A DNA stretch of 64,000 bases from contig NZ_FNGY01000001.1 of NCBI RefSeq assembly GCF_900103665.1, positions 682,001 through 746,000 of the forward strand. The letters are read 5' to 3'. Source of the DNA: Pedobacter steynii (GTDB lineage Bacteria > Bacteroidota > Bacteroidia > Sphingobacteriales > Sphingobacteriaceae). Made by a program: the position numbers and the translations under genes. The notes under the pieces were generated by a model that was given only the letters and a program-made list of their open reading frames with translations, was not told where the DNA came from and did not search any database. This document shows, piece after piece, positions 34,806 to 44,070 of the stretch. Within the stretch, counting starts at the first letter, position 1, and each line of letters begins with the position of its first letter.

Positions 34806-35360
34806 ATGGCGATTAACTTGCAAAAAGGGCAAAGAGAAAACATTAATGCCCCTAAATTTTCAATCGGTCTGGGCTGGGATACCAATAGCTCTTCTACGGG
34901 AACCGCATTCGATTTAGATGCTTCTATTTTTATATTAGATGATCAGAAAAAATTAGTGTCAGATCAGCACCTTGTATTTTACAACAACCTGAAATCACCT
35001 GACGGAGCGGTAGAGCATTCGGGCGATAACCTGACGGGAGATGGTGATGGCGATGATGAGCAAATCAAAATTGACCTGACCAATATAGATCCAAAAGTTG
35101 CGGAAATTTGTATCGTGGTAACGATTCATGATGCAGAAGCCAGAAGACAGAATTTTGGGCAGGTAAGAAACTCTTTTGTACGTATTTTTGATGCTTCCAG
35201 CAATGAAGTGATCTTAAAGTATGAGCTGGAAGAAGATTTCTCTATCGAAACGGCTGTTGAATTCGGAAGAATTTACAAACGTGAAGACAAATGGAAATTC
35301 GAAGCGGTAGGAATGGGAATGAAAGGTGGTTTACAAGATTATTTAAACAAATATCAATAA
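34806..35360 (+). CDS. terD: TerD-domain protein
   Basis: TerD/TerE-type protein of 184 residues. It shows the family pattern: IGLGWDTN, AFDLDASIFIL, SPDGAVEHSGDNLTGDGDGD with the acidic loop that binds calcium in known TerD proteins, then GQVRNSFVRIFD and ELEEDFSIETAVEFGRIY. TerD proteins are cytosolic and act together with TerC at the membrane in tellurite, phage and DNA-damage stress. A second TerD-type gene follows after six bases. Confidence 0.94.
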   Translation: MAINLQKGQRENINAPKFSIGLGWDTNSSSTGTAFDLDASIFILDDQKKLVSDQHLVFYNNLKSPDGAVEHSGDNLTGDGDGDDEQIKIDLTNIDPKVAEICIVVTIHDAEARRQNFGQVRNSFVRIFDASSNEVILKYELEEDFSIETAVEFGRIYKREDKWKFEAVGMGMKGGLQDYLNKYQ

Positions 35361-35366
35361 GAAATT

Positions 35367-35981
35367 ATGGCAATCAATCTTCAAAAAGGACAACGTATCA
35401 GTCTTGAAAAAAGCAACGGAAGTAAACTTCAAAATATTTGTGTAGGAATCAACTGGGGTGCCATTGAGAAAAAAGGCATGTTTGGTTTTGGTAAAACTAA
35501 AGAAGCAGTAGATTTAGATGGAAGCTGTGCCTTATTCAGTGAAAGCAAACAATTGCTGGATGTGGTTTATTTTGGCAGTTTAAAATCTAAAGACGGTGCA
35601 GTAAAACACAGCGGCGATGATTTAACCGGTGATATGGGCGGTGATGATGGTTTGGATAATGAGGTGATCACTTTAGATTTTACTCAGCTTAATCCTGCCG
35701 TTAACTATGTGGCTTTCGTATTGAATAGTTTCAGAGGTCATGATTTCGGAACAATTCCATTTGCTTCGATCCGCATTTATGAAGGAACACCTAAGCGTGT
35801 GAATGAAGTGTTTGCAACTTACGACATTGCAAATGGTTCTAACTTTGCCGGCCATGTTTCTATGGTGATGGGTGTCTTCTATAAGAAAAACGGAGAATGG
35901 AAATTCAATGCGATCGGAGAACCTACAAAAGATAAAAAATTAGAAGAAACGGTAAATACCGTAACACAAAGCTATTTATAG
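35367..35981 (+). CDS. TerD-domain protein (second paralogue)
   Basis: TerD-family protein of 204 residues, clearly diverged from its upstream neighbour. It has GINWGAIEKKG, then a short extra loop (FGFGKTKEA), VDLDGSCALF, LKSKDGAVKHSGDDLTGD and an acidic GGDDGLDNEVI loop, then GHDFGTIPFASIRIYEG. The insertion and the VDLDGS form are closer to TerZ-like members than to TerD/TerE. It is one of two calcium-binding-type subunits in the cassette. Confidence 0.92.
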   Translation: MAINLQKGQRISLEKSNGSKLQNICVGINWGAIEKKGMFGFGKTKEAVDLDGSCALFSESKQLLDVVYFGSLKSKDGAVKHSGDDLTGDMGGDDGLDNEVITLDFTQLNPAVNYVAFVLNSFRGHDFGTIPFASIRIYEGTPKRVNEVFATYDIANGSNFAGHVSMVMGVFYKKNGEWKFNAIGEPTKDKKLEETVNTVTQSYL

Positions 35982-36013
35982 GCTCTAAAGGTTGATGATC
36001 ATTTTATTAAATT

Positions 36014-37111
36014 ATGGAAACAAACCCAAGTAATACCCAAAACCTTACGCCGGTAAAACTGGATAAGGACGGAAATGTTGATTTAACCACGATTACCCCT
36101 GAAGAGAGCAGAAAATACAACGAACTGAACAAGTCGTTGGAGCCTTCGGATGTGAACTCTATCCTGAATTACGGGGTGGAGGCACAGAACTCTATGGAGA
36201 AATACAGTAACGATTTTTTATCATCTGTACGGACCTATAACAGTGGTGAAGTTGGTGGCTTAATCAACGAATTGCTGACGGAACTGAATTATATCGATGT
36301 TTCTGAATTGGAACAAGGTGGTTTTAAATCTTTTATTTCAAAAATACCATTTCTGAAAAACCTGGTGGTAGACGTTAAAAAGCTCTTCCAGAAGTATGAT
36401 GTCGTGGTGAATAACATTGACAAGATCACCAATAAGATCAAGGCAGGCCGTTTGAACTCTATTAAGGACAACAGCTCGCTTCAGACAATGTTTGACAGCA
36501 ATGTAACGTATATCCATCAAATGGAGGAACTGATCATTTCAGGACAGCTTAAATACAACGATTTGAATGTAAAGCTGGCGGAGATGGAAGGCAGACCTGC
36601 AGATTATCAGGATTATGAGATTGCGGATTTAAGAGATTTCCTCAGCCGACTGGATAAGAGACTGGCAGACATGAAAATTGTTCGCTTTATCATGTTGCAG
36701 TCGCTGGCACAAATCAGGGTAGTACAGAACAACAATACCTCTATTGCTGAAAAAGCACAGTCGATTGTGTCTACTACGATCCCGGTATGGAAAAACCAAT
36801 TGACGATTGCTGTAGCACTGCAAAGGCAAAAAGCCAATGTGGAAATGCAGAAAAAAATATCAGATACGACCAATACCATTTTACAGAAAAACGCGGAAAT
36901 GCTGAAACAAAACAGCATCGATGTAGCTAAGGAAAATGAGAAAACCGTGGTATCTCTTGAAACCTTAAAAATGACGACCAATTCGTTGATCGAAACTTTA
37001 AATGAGGTGAAGAAAATTCATGAAGAAGGTAACCAAAGCAGAAGGGTGCTGGATGGGGAATTGAAAACCCTGGAAGCAGAACTGAAGAAAAACGTTACCC
37101 GCGTTAATTAA
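36014..37111 (+). CDS. TelA/KlaA-family toxic anion resistance protein
   Basis: Long helical protein of 365 residues of the TelA (toxic anion resistance) family: VNSILNYGVEAQNSMEKYS, SKIPFLKNLVVDVKKLFQKY, KIVRFIMLQSLAQIRVVQNN and the repeat-like block IPVWKNQLTIAVALQRQK. No signal peptide or membrane helix is seen; most of the chain is predicted coiled coil. TelA proteins are regular partners of TerD and TerC in stress cassettes, with a proposed membrane-associated scaffold role. It starts 32 bases after the second TerD gene. Confidence 0.92.
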   Translation: METNPSNTQNLTPVKLDKDGNVDLTTITPEESRKYNELNKSLEPSDVNSILNYGVEAQNSMEKYSNDFLSSVRTYNSGEVGGLINELLTELNYIDVSELEQGGFKSFISKIPFLKNLVVDVKKLFQKYDVVVNNIDKITNKIKAGRLNSIKDNSSLQTMFDSNVTYIHQMEELIISGQLKYNDLNVKLAEMEGRPADYQDYEIADLRDFLSRLDKRLADMKIVRFIMLQSLAQIRVVQNNNTSIAEKAQSIVSTTIPVWKNQLTIAVALQRQKANVEMQKKISDTTNTILQKNAEMLKQNSIDVAKENEKTVVSLETLKMTTNSLIETLNEVKKIHEEGNQSRRVLDGELKTLEAELKKNVTRVN

Positions 37112-37120
37112 AACTAATCA

Positions 37121-38083
37121 ATGGATGAACGCCGTGTTTATATTTTAAAGGAATCCCGCACAGAGATCAGCCGTTTACAGCTGCTCTCTGTGTTCTTTGA
37201 GGAGGAATCCGTGTATAAAATATACTTGCGCAGTCAGGTGATCCATCAGTTGTTTGAAAACAATGAAGACCTGGATATTGATAAGCTCGAGCTGTTTCAT
37301 GTTCAGTTTACCTCCAGTGTCATTGAGCTGCTCAGAAAAATCAAGAAAAACAATGAAAAGAATGTAAGTCTGCTTTACGATGAAATTCACCTGAATGAGG
37401 AATTGATGGAGCGGATGAACAATACAGTATTTACCGATAAGAATTTTAACCTGGATAAGCAGAAACAAGCCTTGAAGATCAATTTATCTTTAAGAAAGTT
37501 GTTTCAGGTGTTATCTGAACTGAGTACGGAATTTCCCTTTTCAAAGAATATCAATTCCTTTAGCTCCAGGTATGCTAAAGATTTCTTTTACCACATCAGT
37601 CCGGATCAGCTGAGTCAGCTGATTGATTTCGATCCTAAGGACATGTATCTGGATGTGAATGCCAGCATTCAAAAGAAACTGATGGGGATGTTGTGTAAGT
37701 ATGATTTTAAAACAGAGTTTTTTTATGGATTAAAGTCGGGACAGCTGATTATTGAGGTGTATAAGTTTTTGGATACAGACCGCCATTTCCTTTTCTTTCC
37801 CAGCAGGAACCTGTTCCTGTTTTGCGATTTGAATGTGCTGAAGGACGTAGACTGGACCACAAACCTTTCCGAAAAGGAAAAGATCATTCAGGAGCTTTCC
37901 TATAAGAACGATAAGCTGGAGAGCAGTGCTGCGGCGCTGAAATCCTATATTCCTAAAGAAATTATTGACCTTTTAGAGGAAAACTACCTGAAAATATCGG
38001 ACATCAATTTCCTGGACCATCTGAATAACTTCGATGTGCAGGCAAATATTTTAAAAGCAATGCTTAAAACCGATCTTTTTTAG
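37121..38083 (+). CDS. Unrecognised protein of the Ter cassette
   Basis: 320 residues; no family is recognised. It has no signal peptide or membrane helix, and is probably cytosolic. The first 60 residues look like a mixed alpha/beta domain (ISRLQLLSVFFEEESVYKIY), followed by a long helical region (residues about 65-150), a beta-rich segment (MGMLCKYDFKTEFFYGLKSG) and a helical C-terminus with a short coiled coil (EKIIQELSYKNDKLES). It starts nine bases after the TelA gene and is followed by the TerC gene 45 bases on, so it is embedded in the cassette and is a candidate new component. Confidence 0.75.
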   Translation: MDERRVYILKESRTEISRLQLLSVFFEEESVYKIYLRSQVIHQLFENNEDLDIDKLELFHVQFTSSVIELLRKIKKNNEKNVSLLYDEIHLNEELMERMNNTVFTDKNFNLDKQKQALKINLSLRKLFQVLSELSTEFPFSKNINSFSSRYAKDFFYHISPDQLSQLIDFDPKDMYLDVNASIQKKLMGMLCKYDFKTEFFYGLKSGQLIIEVYKFLDTDRHFLFFPSRNLFLFCDLNVLKDVDWTTNLSEKEKIIQELSYKNDKLESSAAALKSYIPKEIIDLLEENYLKISDINFLDHLNNFDVQANILKAMLKTDLF

Positions 38084-38128
38084 CATTTTTAAAGCAAATA
38101 CAAGTAAATTAAAACTATAAAGTAAAAA

Positions 38129-39133
38129 ATGGATAATAATTTGATTAATCATCCCGGTGTACTCATCGGGTTCGCAGTGCTGATCCTCGTGATGTTGCTG
38201 TTGGATTTGGGTGTTTTTAATAAGAAGGTGCATGCGGTATCAAGTAAAGAGGCGGCAATATGGTCTATTGTATGGATCACCCTGTCCATGGCTTTTAGTG
38301 GCGTAATTTATGCGACCTCCGGATTTGAAAAATTCACCCAGTTTCAATCGGCTTACTGGATTGAAAAGGCTTTATCAGTAGATAATCTCTTTGTGTTTAT
38401 TCTGGTTTTTGGGTTCTTTAAAGTACCGAAGGAACTGCACCATAAGGTGCTTTTCTGGGGAATTATCGGTGCCTTGTTGTTCCGCGCAATTTTCATCTTT
38501 GCTGGTGTAGGATTGATAAACCTGACTTATCTTCCTGAAATGATGGTCTTTGGACATCTGGTGAAGATTAACGTCATCTTGTCTGTTTTCGGGGTGTTCC
38601 TGATCTATGCGGGTATCAAATCATGGGTTGCAAGTGATGACGATGATGAGGAAAAAGATTTTAGCCAAAGTGCAGGTGCGCGTCTGGTTTATAAATTCTT
38701 CAAAGTAAGTAAAGAGTTTGACGGTGCTAAATTCTTTACAGTGGAGAATGGTATTAAGGTCGCTACGCCATTATTGGTTGTAGTAGCAGTAATTGAGTTC
38801 ACGGATTTAATTTTTGCGGTAGATTCCATCCCTGCTATTTTCGCGATTGCGCCGGATGATCCGCTGATTTTATATACTTCCAATATTTTTGCCATTTTGG
38901 GTTTAAGGGCTTTATATTTCCTTTTGGCCAATTTCATCCACATGTTCAGCTTATTGAAATACGGATTGGCAATTATCCTGGCATTTATTGGGGTGAAAAT
39001 GGTGATCGCACCGGTTTATCACATCTCTTCTCCACTATCTTTATCTATAGTAGGAGGGGTGCTGATCTTATCAGTGATTGCTTCATTGATTTTCGTTCCT
39101 AAAGAGAAAGAAGCCATTAAAGAACCAAAGTAA
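38129..39133 (+). CDS. terC: TerC-family integral membrane protein
   Basis: Membrane protein of 334 residues with about seven to nine helices. The TerC signature is VIEFTDLIFAVDSIPAIFAI, and an earlier acidic helix has WIEKALSVDNLFVFILVFGF. The acidic residues in the membrane are thought to bind metal ions; members of the family act in tellurite resistance and in manganese export or loading of exported proteins. A charged loop (DDDDEEKDFSQ) separates the two halves. It is the last gene of the cassette before a strong terminator. Confidence 0.95.
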   Translation: MDNNLINHPGVLIGFAVLILVMLLLDLGVFNKKVHAVSSKEAAIWSIVWITLSMAFSGVIYATSGFEKFTQFQSAYWIEKALSVDNLFVFILVFGFFKVPKELHHKVLFWGIIGALLFRAIFIFAGVGLINLTYLPEMMVFGHLVKINVILSVFGVFLIYAGIKSWVASDDDDEEKDFSQSAGARLVYKFFKVSKEFDGAKFFTVENGIKVATPLLVVVAVIEFTDLIFAVDSIPAIFAIAPDDPLILYTSNIFAILGLRALYFLLANFIHMFSLLKYGLAIILAFIGVKMVIAPVYHISSPLSLSIVGGVLILSVIASLIFVPKEKEAIKEPK

Positions 39134-39152
39134 TTTTAGTGGTTTGACGCCG

Positions 39153-39191
39153 AAAAGGCCTGAACAAGCGTATGCTGTTCAGGCCTTTTTT
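39153..39191 (+). terminator. Terminator of the Ter cassette
   Basis: A 14-bp stem (AAAAGGCCTGAACA and TGTTCAGGCCTTTT) extended by AGC and GCT, followed by a T-run. Confidence 0.88.
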
Positions 39192-39297
39192 GCGAAGGCT
39201 ATCTGTTTTAGTGCCTGACAATCTGAGATTTAATCAGGTGCTTCCAGCTTCTTTGTAATGCTGTTTTTTAAACTTAGTTTTAGCAAATTTATTTCTC

Positions 39298-39660
39298 ATG
39301 CAACATTCCGTTATTCTTAGTCTTACTGATGAAAGTAAATCCCTATTGGCAACAAACAGGAACGTTGCACTGCTCCATGCCTTAGCTGCGGGAAGGGAAA
39401 AGCTGGAGTTCATGCTTCAGGGCTATCATTCGAGAGAAAAGGTAAGGAGGCTAAGCTTCGAAGAGGAGAGTCTGGAGGAACTGGGTGCGAATGAGTATTG
39501 TGTTCAGGCAAATTATATAGTAGAAGAATATAGCGTGTGTAGTGCCATCGATCAGGTGGATTCAGAAAGCATGCAGCTCCGGATCTCTTTGCTTAGTGAA
39601 GGAAATGGAATAGCGGTAAAGGGGATTGATCTGCCGGAGCGGGATCCAGATTCTTTGTAG
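39298..39660 (+). CDS. Small protein of unknown function
   Basis: 120 residues, acidic, without signal peptide or membrane segment; no family recognised. The composition is that of a normal folded protein (LLATNRNVALLHALAAGREK; then SFEEESLEELGANEYCVQ). The frame stands between two terminators, the one after terC and the one at 39669, which supports it being an independently transcribed gene. Confidence 0.65.
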   Translation: MQHSVILSLTDESKSLLATNRNVALLHALAAGREKLEFMLQGYHSREKVRRLSFEEESLEELGANEYCVQANYIVEEYSVCSAIDQVDSESMQLRISLLSEGNGIAVKGIDLPERDPDSL

Positions 39661-39668
39661 GGCATAAA

Positions 39669-39699
39669 AAAAGCCAGCAATTTCTTGCCGGCCTTTCAT
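39669..39699. terminator. Bidirectional terminator
   Basis: Stem AAAGCCAGCAA and TTGCCGGCCTTT around TTTC (one mismatch), with A-rich sequence on the left and T-rich on the right. It can serve both the rightward small gene and the leftward OmpA gene. Confidence 0.75.
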
Positions 39700-39714
39700 T
39701 ATTAATTGATTAAA

Positions 39715-41067
39715 CTAGAACAAACTAAACTCAACTCTACGGTTTTTCTGACGACCAGCAGCAGTTTTGTTGCTTGCAATTGGTTGATTAGGTCCGTAAC
39801 CTGTAGCTTCGATACGTGAAGCATTTGCACCTTGTGATACTAAATAAGCTTTGATTGATTCCGCTCTGTCTTTCGATAGACGTAAGTTTAAAGCCATTGA
39901 ACCAGTGTTATCTGTGTGACCAGCTAATTTTAAGCTGAAGTTTTTCTCTACTAATAGCGCAGCAACACGGTTTAAGGTAGGGAATGATTTAGCGCGGATA
40001 GTTGCTTTTCCTAAATCAAATTCCAAATCTTTGATCGCTTCGTTCACTACTTTTTTGTCAGCTTCAGTAACGATGATTTTTTCTCTGATAATTGCTGGAG
40101 CCGCTTTTAATGTACATCCTGCACCATCAACGATAGTTCCTGAAGGCGTACCTGGGCATTTGTCAAACTTGTTAGCTACACCATCACCATCATCATCGCC
40201 CATTTCCTGTGCATATTTAGCTTCCATTGCTTCTTTATCTCTTTTAGCATTTTGTTCTGCTGTAGATAAAGCTCTTCTTAATTCAGCACTTTCTTCTGCA
40301 CTTTGGTTACGTAAGTTAGCCAACGAGCTGTAGTTTTGTAACTGTGGTTTTTCTTTGCTACCCAAAGCAAATTCTAAACCTGCGTGACCGTAAGAGAATT
40401 TATCGAATTTGCCGTTAAGTGTATTACCATCAAATTTACCGGTTTTAACAAAGTTTACATCGTAACCGAAGTCTAAGTTAATTCCTTTAGCGATACCTAG
40501 TTTGAAACCAGCACCTACAGGAATAAAATATCCTTCTCTGTATGATTGTTTATCAACTACACTTCCTGTAGTTACATCAGCACCTGATGACATGTACCCA
40601 GCACCAGCTTTTACATAAGGAATCAAAACTGCATTCTCTCTGTTGATGCTGATATTAGCCAGATTATAAACAGCCGTTAAAGCTGCTGACCATTCTAATT
40701 TTGTTTCAAAACTTGAGTTGGCTGTGTAAAGTGGTGCAGCGGTTAAAGGATCATTACCGGCAAAACCTCTTAATCCTTTTACTTTACCAGCTAAGAAATC
40801 AGCTTGTAAACCTAAAGCAGGTAAAATTTGTTTTTTGATATAACCACCGTAACCCAAAGATTCCTGAGCAGCCTGATAATCGCGGCTGTTACCGTTGAAG
40901 ATCGTGTTAGAACTCAACACACCTGCATGGCCACCGATTGACCAGGTACGGAATTCTTTTTTTCCAAAGCGACCTGTAGTTTCAGGCGCCGTATCTTGAG
41001 CGAATAATTGCGATGATACTCCCAATAGGGCAACTACCATTGCGGCTTTTGTAATGTTAGATTTCAT
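39715..41067 (-). CDS. OmpA-family outer-membrane protein
   Basis: Major-porin-type protein of 450 residues from the ATG at 41067, which gives a clean signal peptide (AAMVVALLGVSSQLFAQ); an upstream in-frame ATG would add nine residues before it. Domains: an N-terminal eight-strand-type barrel (about 25-240), a short coiled coil (SAEELRR-like, about 250-285), a thrombospondin type 3 calcium motif (DDDGDGVANKFDKCPGTPSG) and a C-terminal OmpA peptidoglycan-binding domain (LKLAGHTDNTGSMALNLRLS; RIEATGYGPNQPI). It anchors the outer membrane to the wall. It is separated from the next leftward gene by 250 bases. Confidence 0.93.
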   Translation of the reverse strand: MKSNITKAAMVVALLGVSSQLFAQDTAPETTGRFGKKEFRTWSIGGHAGVLSSNTIFNGNSRDYQAAQESLGYGGYIKKQILPALGLQADFLAGKVKGLRGFAGNDPLTAAPLYTANSSFETKLEWSAALTAVYNLANISINRENAVLIPYVKAGAGYMSSGADVTTGSVVDKQSYREGYFIPVGAGFKLGIAKGINLDFGYDVNFVKTGKFDGNTLNGKFDKFSYGHAGLEFALGSKEKPQLQNYSSLANLRNQSAEESAELRRALSTAEQNAKRDKEAMEAKYAQEMGDDDGDGVANKFDKCPGTPSGTIVDGAGCTLKAAPAIIREKIIVTEADKKVVNEAIKDLEFDLGKATIRAKSFPTLNRVAALLVEKNFSLKLAGHTDNTGSMALNLRLSKDRAESIKAYLVSQGANASRIEATGYGPNQPIASNKTAAGRQKNRRVEFSLF

Positions 41068-41317
41068 TTTCTTTTCAATTAGATAGATGTGCATCCAGCT
41101 ATTCTGCTGAATTGCTAACCTCCTTGTAATAATCCTGCCAAAGGCGACCTTGATTAAAAAATGAATTAGAATAACCTAATAATCAGTTGGTTAATGCAGA
41201 TTAAGAAAAATTTAGAAAATATATCCTTTTTGATAAACAGCCTGTTTTTCTGTCTAGTATTTGCTACAATTCTAACTTTTGGGAAAGAAAATAGATGTCA
41301 GAAGAACCCTTTCGAAT

Positions 41318-42715
41318 TTACAATTCAAAGACTTCTCCCTTTTCCGGAATGCTGACCTGGTAGCCAATTTCGCTAAGGGCATCAGATAGGCTTTGTGTGC
41401 TCTTGTCTTCACCATGAACGAGAAATACGCGTTTTAATTGCGCAATGTTCTGGTGTTTTACCATATTGACGAGGTCATTGTGATCTCCATGGCCGCTCAA
41501 AAGGTCTGTTTGCTGGATGGTTGCATATACCATCAAATCGCGGTTTCTGAGTCTGACGATAGGATCTCCGCGCAATAATCGATTACCTAGTGTTCCCTTT
41601 GCACAATAACCTATAAATAATATCGTGCAATAATAATTTTGTATGTTATAATAAAGGTGATCTTGTATCCTTCCACCTTCCAGCATTCCGGCAGAAGAAA
41701 TGATGATACAAGGCTCATGGTAATTTGAAATAGATAAACTTTCTCTTTTATCATGTACGTAAGAGAGTTCTTCGAATTCAAACTGATCACCTTTCTGTCT
41801 ATAGAATTCTTTTGCATCATCATTGATCAGGTCATGATGCCTGCGGTAGATGTCGGTTGCAAATTCTGCGAGTGGACTGTCTACGAAAATTTTAACAGGA
41901 GGCAATAAGCCCTTACTGAAAATTTGATTCAAAGTGTAAACCAGAGATTGAGTCCTGCCAATGCTAAAAGCCGGAATAATCAGTCGGCCGGGAAATTTTA
42001 TACACGATTCATTGATGGTTTCTATTAGTTTCTGTTCCAGGCTGATCTCTGTGCTATGGAGCCTTCCGCCATAGGTCGATTCTGAAATCAGGTAATCTAC
42101 CTGGGGAATGGGTTCAGGATTTACCAATACCGGGTAATTGTTTCTACCGATATCTCCCGTAAAAGCGATTTTCTTTTCCTGGCCCTGATCCTGTACCGTC
42201 AGGACTACGGCAGCTGCACCCAATAGGTGTCCAACAGGGATGAAGGTTATAGATACGTTGCCGTTTAAACGAAAATCTCTATGGAAGCCGATGGTGACAA
42301 ATCGTTCTACAGTATCCATCACATGCTTTTGCAGATATAATGGCTGCGGGCCAGCGCTGGCGCCTCTTCCGCGACGCCCTTTAGGTTTAGATTTGTTTTG
42401 TTTGCTGAGGAAGATATTAACAGAATCCAATAACAACAATTCCGTTAAGTCTGCAGTGGGAGGGGTGCAAAGGATTTGTCCTTCAAAACCCATTCTGATT
42501 AAAGTAGGTAAATTGCCGGAATGGTCAATGTGTGCATGGGTGAGGATGACTACATCTATACTGCCGGGGTCAAAAGGAAAGTACTGATTTTCTTCCTGGT
42601 AGGTATCTTTCTCATAATCCAGACCACAGTCGACCAATATATTATAATCCTCTAATTGCAGCAAATGCATACTCCCTGTTACCTGTCTCGCTGCTCCCCA
42701 AATGGTCAATTTCAT
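41318..42715 (-). CDS. Beta-CASP metallo-beta-lactamase-fold hydrolase (RNase-like)
   Basis: 465 residues from the ATG at 42715 (MKLTIWGAARQVTGSMHLL); an in-frame ATG nine codons earlier is less likely. The metal motif is LTHAHIDHSGNLP, followed by VGHLLGAAAVVL and FTGDIGR. The beta-CASP insert includes RLIIPAFSIGRTQSLVY and ISSAGMLEGGRIQDHL, and the chain ends with GHGDHNDLVN and VFLVHGEDKS. This is the layout of CPSF73/RNase J-like nucleases, so RNA processing is likely. It follows the SDR gene by 38 bases and shares its strand. Confidence 0.93.
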   Translation of the reverse strand: MKLTIWGAARQVTGSMHLLQLEDYNILVDCGLDYEKDTYQEENQYFPFDPGSIDVVILTHAHIDHSGNLPTLIRMGFEGQILCTPPTADLTELLLLDSVNIFLSKQNKSKPKGRRGRGASAGPQPLYLQKHVMDTVERFVTIGFHRDFRLNGNVSITFIPVGHLLGAAAVVLTVQDQGQEKKIAFTGDIGRNNYPVLVNPEPIPQVDYLISESTYGGRLHSTEISLEQKLIETINESCIKFPGRLIIPAFSIGRTQSLVYTLNQIFSKGLLPPVKIFVDSPLAEFATDIYRRHHDLINDDAKEFYRQKGDQFEFEELSYVHDKRESLSISNYHEPCIIISSAGMLEGGRIQDHLYYNIQNYYCTILFIGYCAKGTLGNRLLRGDPIVRLRNRDLMVYATIQQTDLLSGHGDHNDLVNMVKHQNIAQLKRVFLVHGEDKSTQSLSDALSEIGYQVSIPEKGEVFEL

Positions 42716-42753
42716 ATTTATGGTCTTCCTTATTGGAGCCAAGTTATCATTTT

Positions 42754-43605
42754 TTATAATTTATCCGTATCCATCCAGGTTGAAAAATTACTGATCAGAT
42801 ATTGATAATGGAAGTTTGGGGCAATATGTATCGTTGAAACACGCTTCCATTGCAGCAGTTCATTCACAAAGCCGGGGATAGGGAGGCCGGAAACTTCAGC
42901 CGCTTTAGTATAAAAGTCCTGTCTGCTGGGATGGTCTGTTGAGCATACATTATATATATGTCCGAATGCTTCACTTTTGATCAGCGATAGGCTGAAATTT
43001 ATGCAATCTGTAAGGTGCACGAGATTAACAGGTGCCTTTCCGTTGGGAACATCCTGTTTTCCGGCGAAGAATCTTCCGGGGTTTCTGCCAGGTCCGATCA
43101 GACCTCCAAAACGGAGGACAGTTGTGCTGAAAGCATTTTGAGCGATTAATAGTTTTTCGGCTTCCAGCATTGCGATGCCAGATGCGGTGTCTGGTTTTGG
43201 TGTAGTTAGTTCTGTGATTTCGAGGTTATGATCTCCATATACTGCTGTGGAACTGATCAATATCACGTGTTTTACCTTATGTTTTTGAGCTGCTTCGGTA
43301 ATGCCAGCTATTTTTCTATGGAAAGCATGCTGTTCTCCGCTGCTCCGCTTTGGCGGGATGCTGATGAGGAGGAGATCTGTATCGAAGAAAGCAGGGTCAT
43401 AATGTTCCGCGTCTTCCTGAAAGGCAACCAGGTAGGGTTGAATTCCCAGGTCAGAAAGGGCTGGTAATTTTTCGGCTGTGGTGCTGGAGCCTTTTACTGA
43501 ATATCCGGAGGTGATCAGGTTTTTGGCGAGCTCGAGGCCATACCAGCCACAGCCAAGAATACTGATGGTTTGTTTTACAGAGGCAGAAGGGGGAGTGTTG
43601 ATCAT
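42754..43605 (-). CDS. NAD(P)-binding SDR/epimerase (YeeZ-like)
   Basis: Extended short-chain dehydrogenase-like protein of 283 residues. The nucleotide motif is ISILGCGWYGLELAKNLI, with GCGWxG as in the YeeZ group, followed by SSTTAEKLPAL. Later come LISSTAVYGDH, in which the usual YxxxK is not clear, and LRFGGLIGPGRNP. Substrate is unknown. It is transcribed together with the beta-CASP hydrolase gene; they look like a housekeeping unit. Confidence 0.9.
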   Translation of the reverse strand: MINTPPSASVKQTISILGCGWYGLELAKNLITSGYSVKGSSTTAEKLPALSDLGIQPYLVAFQEDAEHYDPAFFDTDLLLISIPPKRSSGEQHAFHRKIAGITEAAQKHKVKHVILISSTAVYGDHNLEITELTTPKPDTASGIAMLEAEKLLIAQNAFSTTVLRFGGLIGPGRNPGRFFAGKQDVPNGKAPVNLVHLTDCINFSLSLIKSEAFGHIYNVCSTDHPSRQDFYTKAAEVSGLPIPGFVNELLQWKRVSTIHIAPNFHYQYLISNFSTWMDTDKL

Positions 43606-43634
43606 TTTTCGGCTATTTATGGGCGGAGGAGCAA

Positions 43635-43672
43635 ATAAAAAAAGGGGTGATGCCTAAGCAAACCCCTCTTTT
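43635..43672 (-). terminator. Terminator after cold-shock gene
   Basis: Read leftward: GGGGT pairs with ACCCC across a 13-base loop, followed by TTTTTTT. It lies directly after the cold-shock gene. Confidence 0.65.
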
Positions 43673-43688
43673 ATGAAATGAATTAAGA

Positions 43689-43895
43689 CTAAAGAACTGT
43701 TACGTTTGATGCTTCAGGACCTTTTTTTCCTTCATTCAATTCGAATTCTACGCTGTCTCCTTCATTCAACTCTCTGAATGAATCTCCTGCAATCGCAGAA
43801 AAATGTACGAAAATATCTTTTCCTCCATCTTCTGGAGTTATAAATCCAAATCCTTTTGCAGAATTAAACCATTTAACTTTTCCTGTTGTACGCAT
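43689..43895 (-). CDS. cspA: Cold-shock protein (CspA family)
   Basis: Single OB-fold RNA chaperone of 68 residues with both nucleic-acid motifs: KGFGFI (RNP1) and DIFVHFSAI (RNP2), and WFNSAKG before them. The length and sequence are typical for the family. The roughly 170-base AT-rich upstream spacer could include the long 5' leader usual for cold-shock genes, although no structure was made out. It has its own terminator. Confidence 0.97.
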   Translation of the reverse strand: MRTTGKVKWFNSAKGFGFITPEDGGKDIFVHFSAIAGDSFRELNEGDSVEFELNEGKKGPEASNVTVL

Positions 43896-44070
43896 ATTAT
43901 TATATATATATTTCGATGTGAAAATAATGAATAGAATATTAATATCAAAATCTTTAAATACGGGGGAGTGTAAATTAAAATTTTGGTGTTTAATGTTGTT
44001 AAAACCTATTTAAACGAAGATTGTTAAGGTATAAAGAAGGGACTACCTTAGGAAATATAAAACTGACAAA

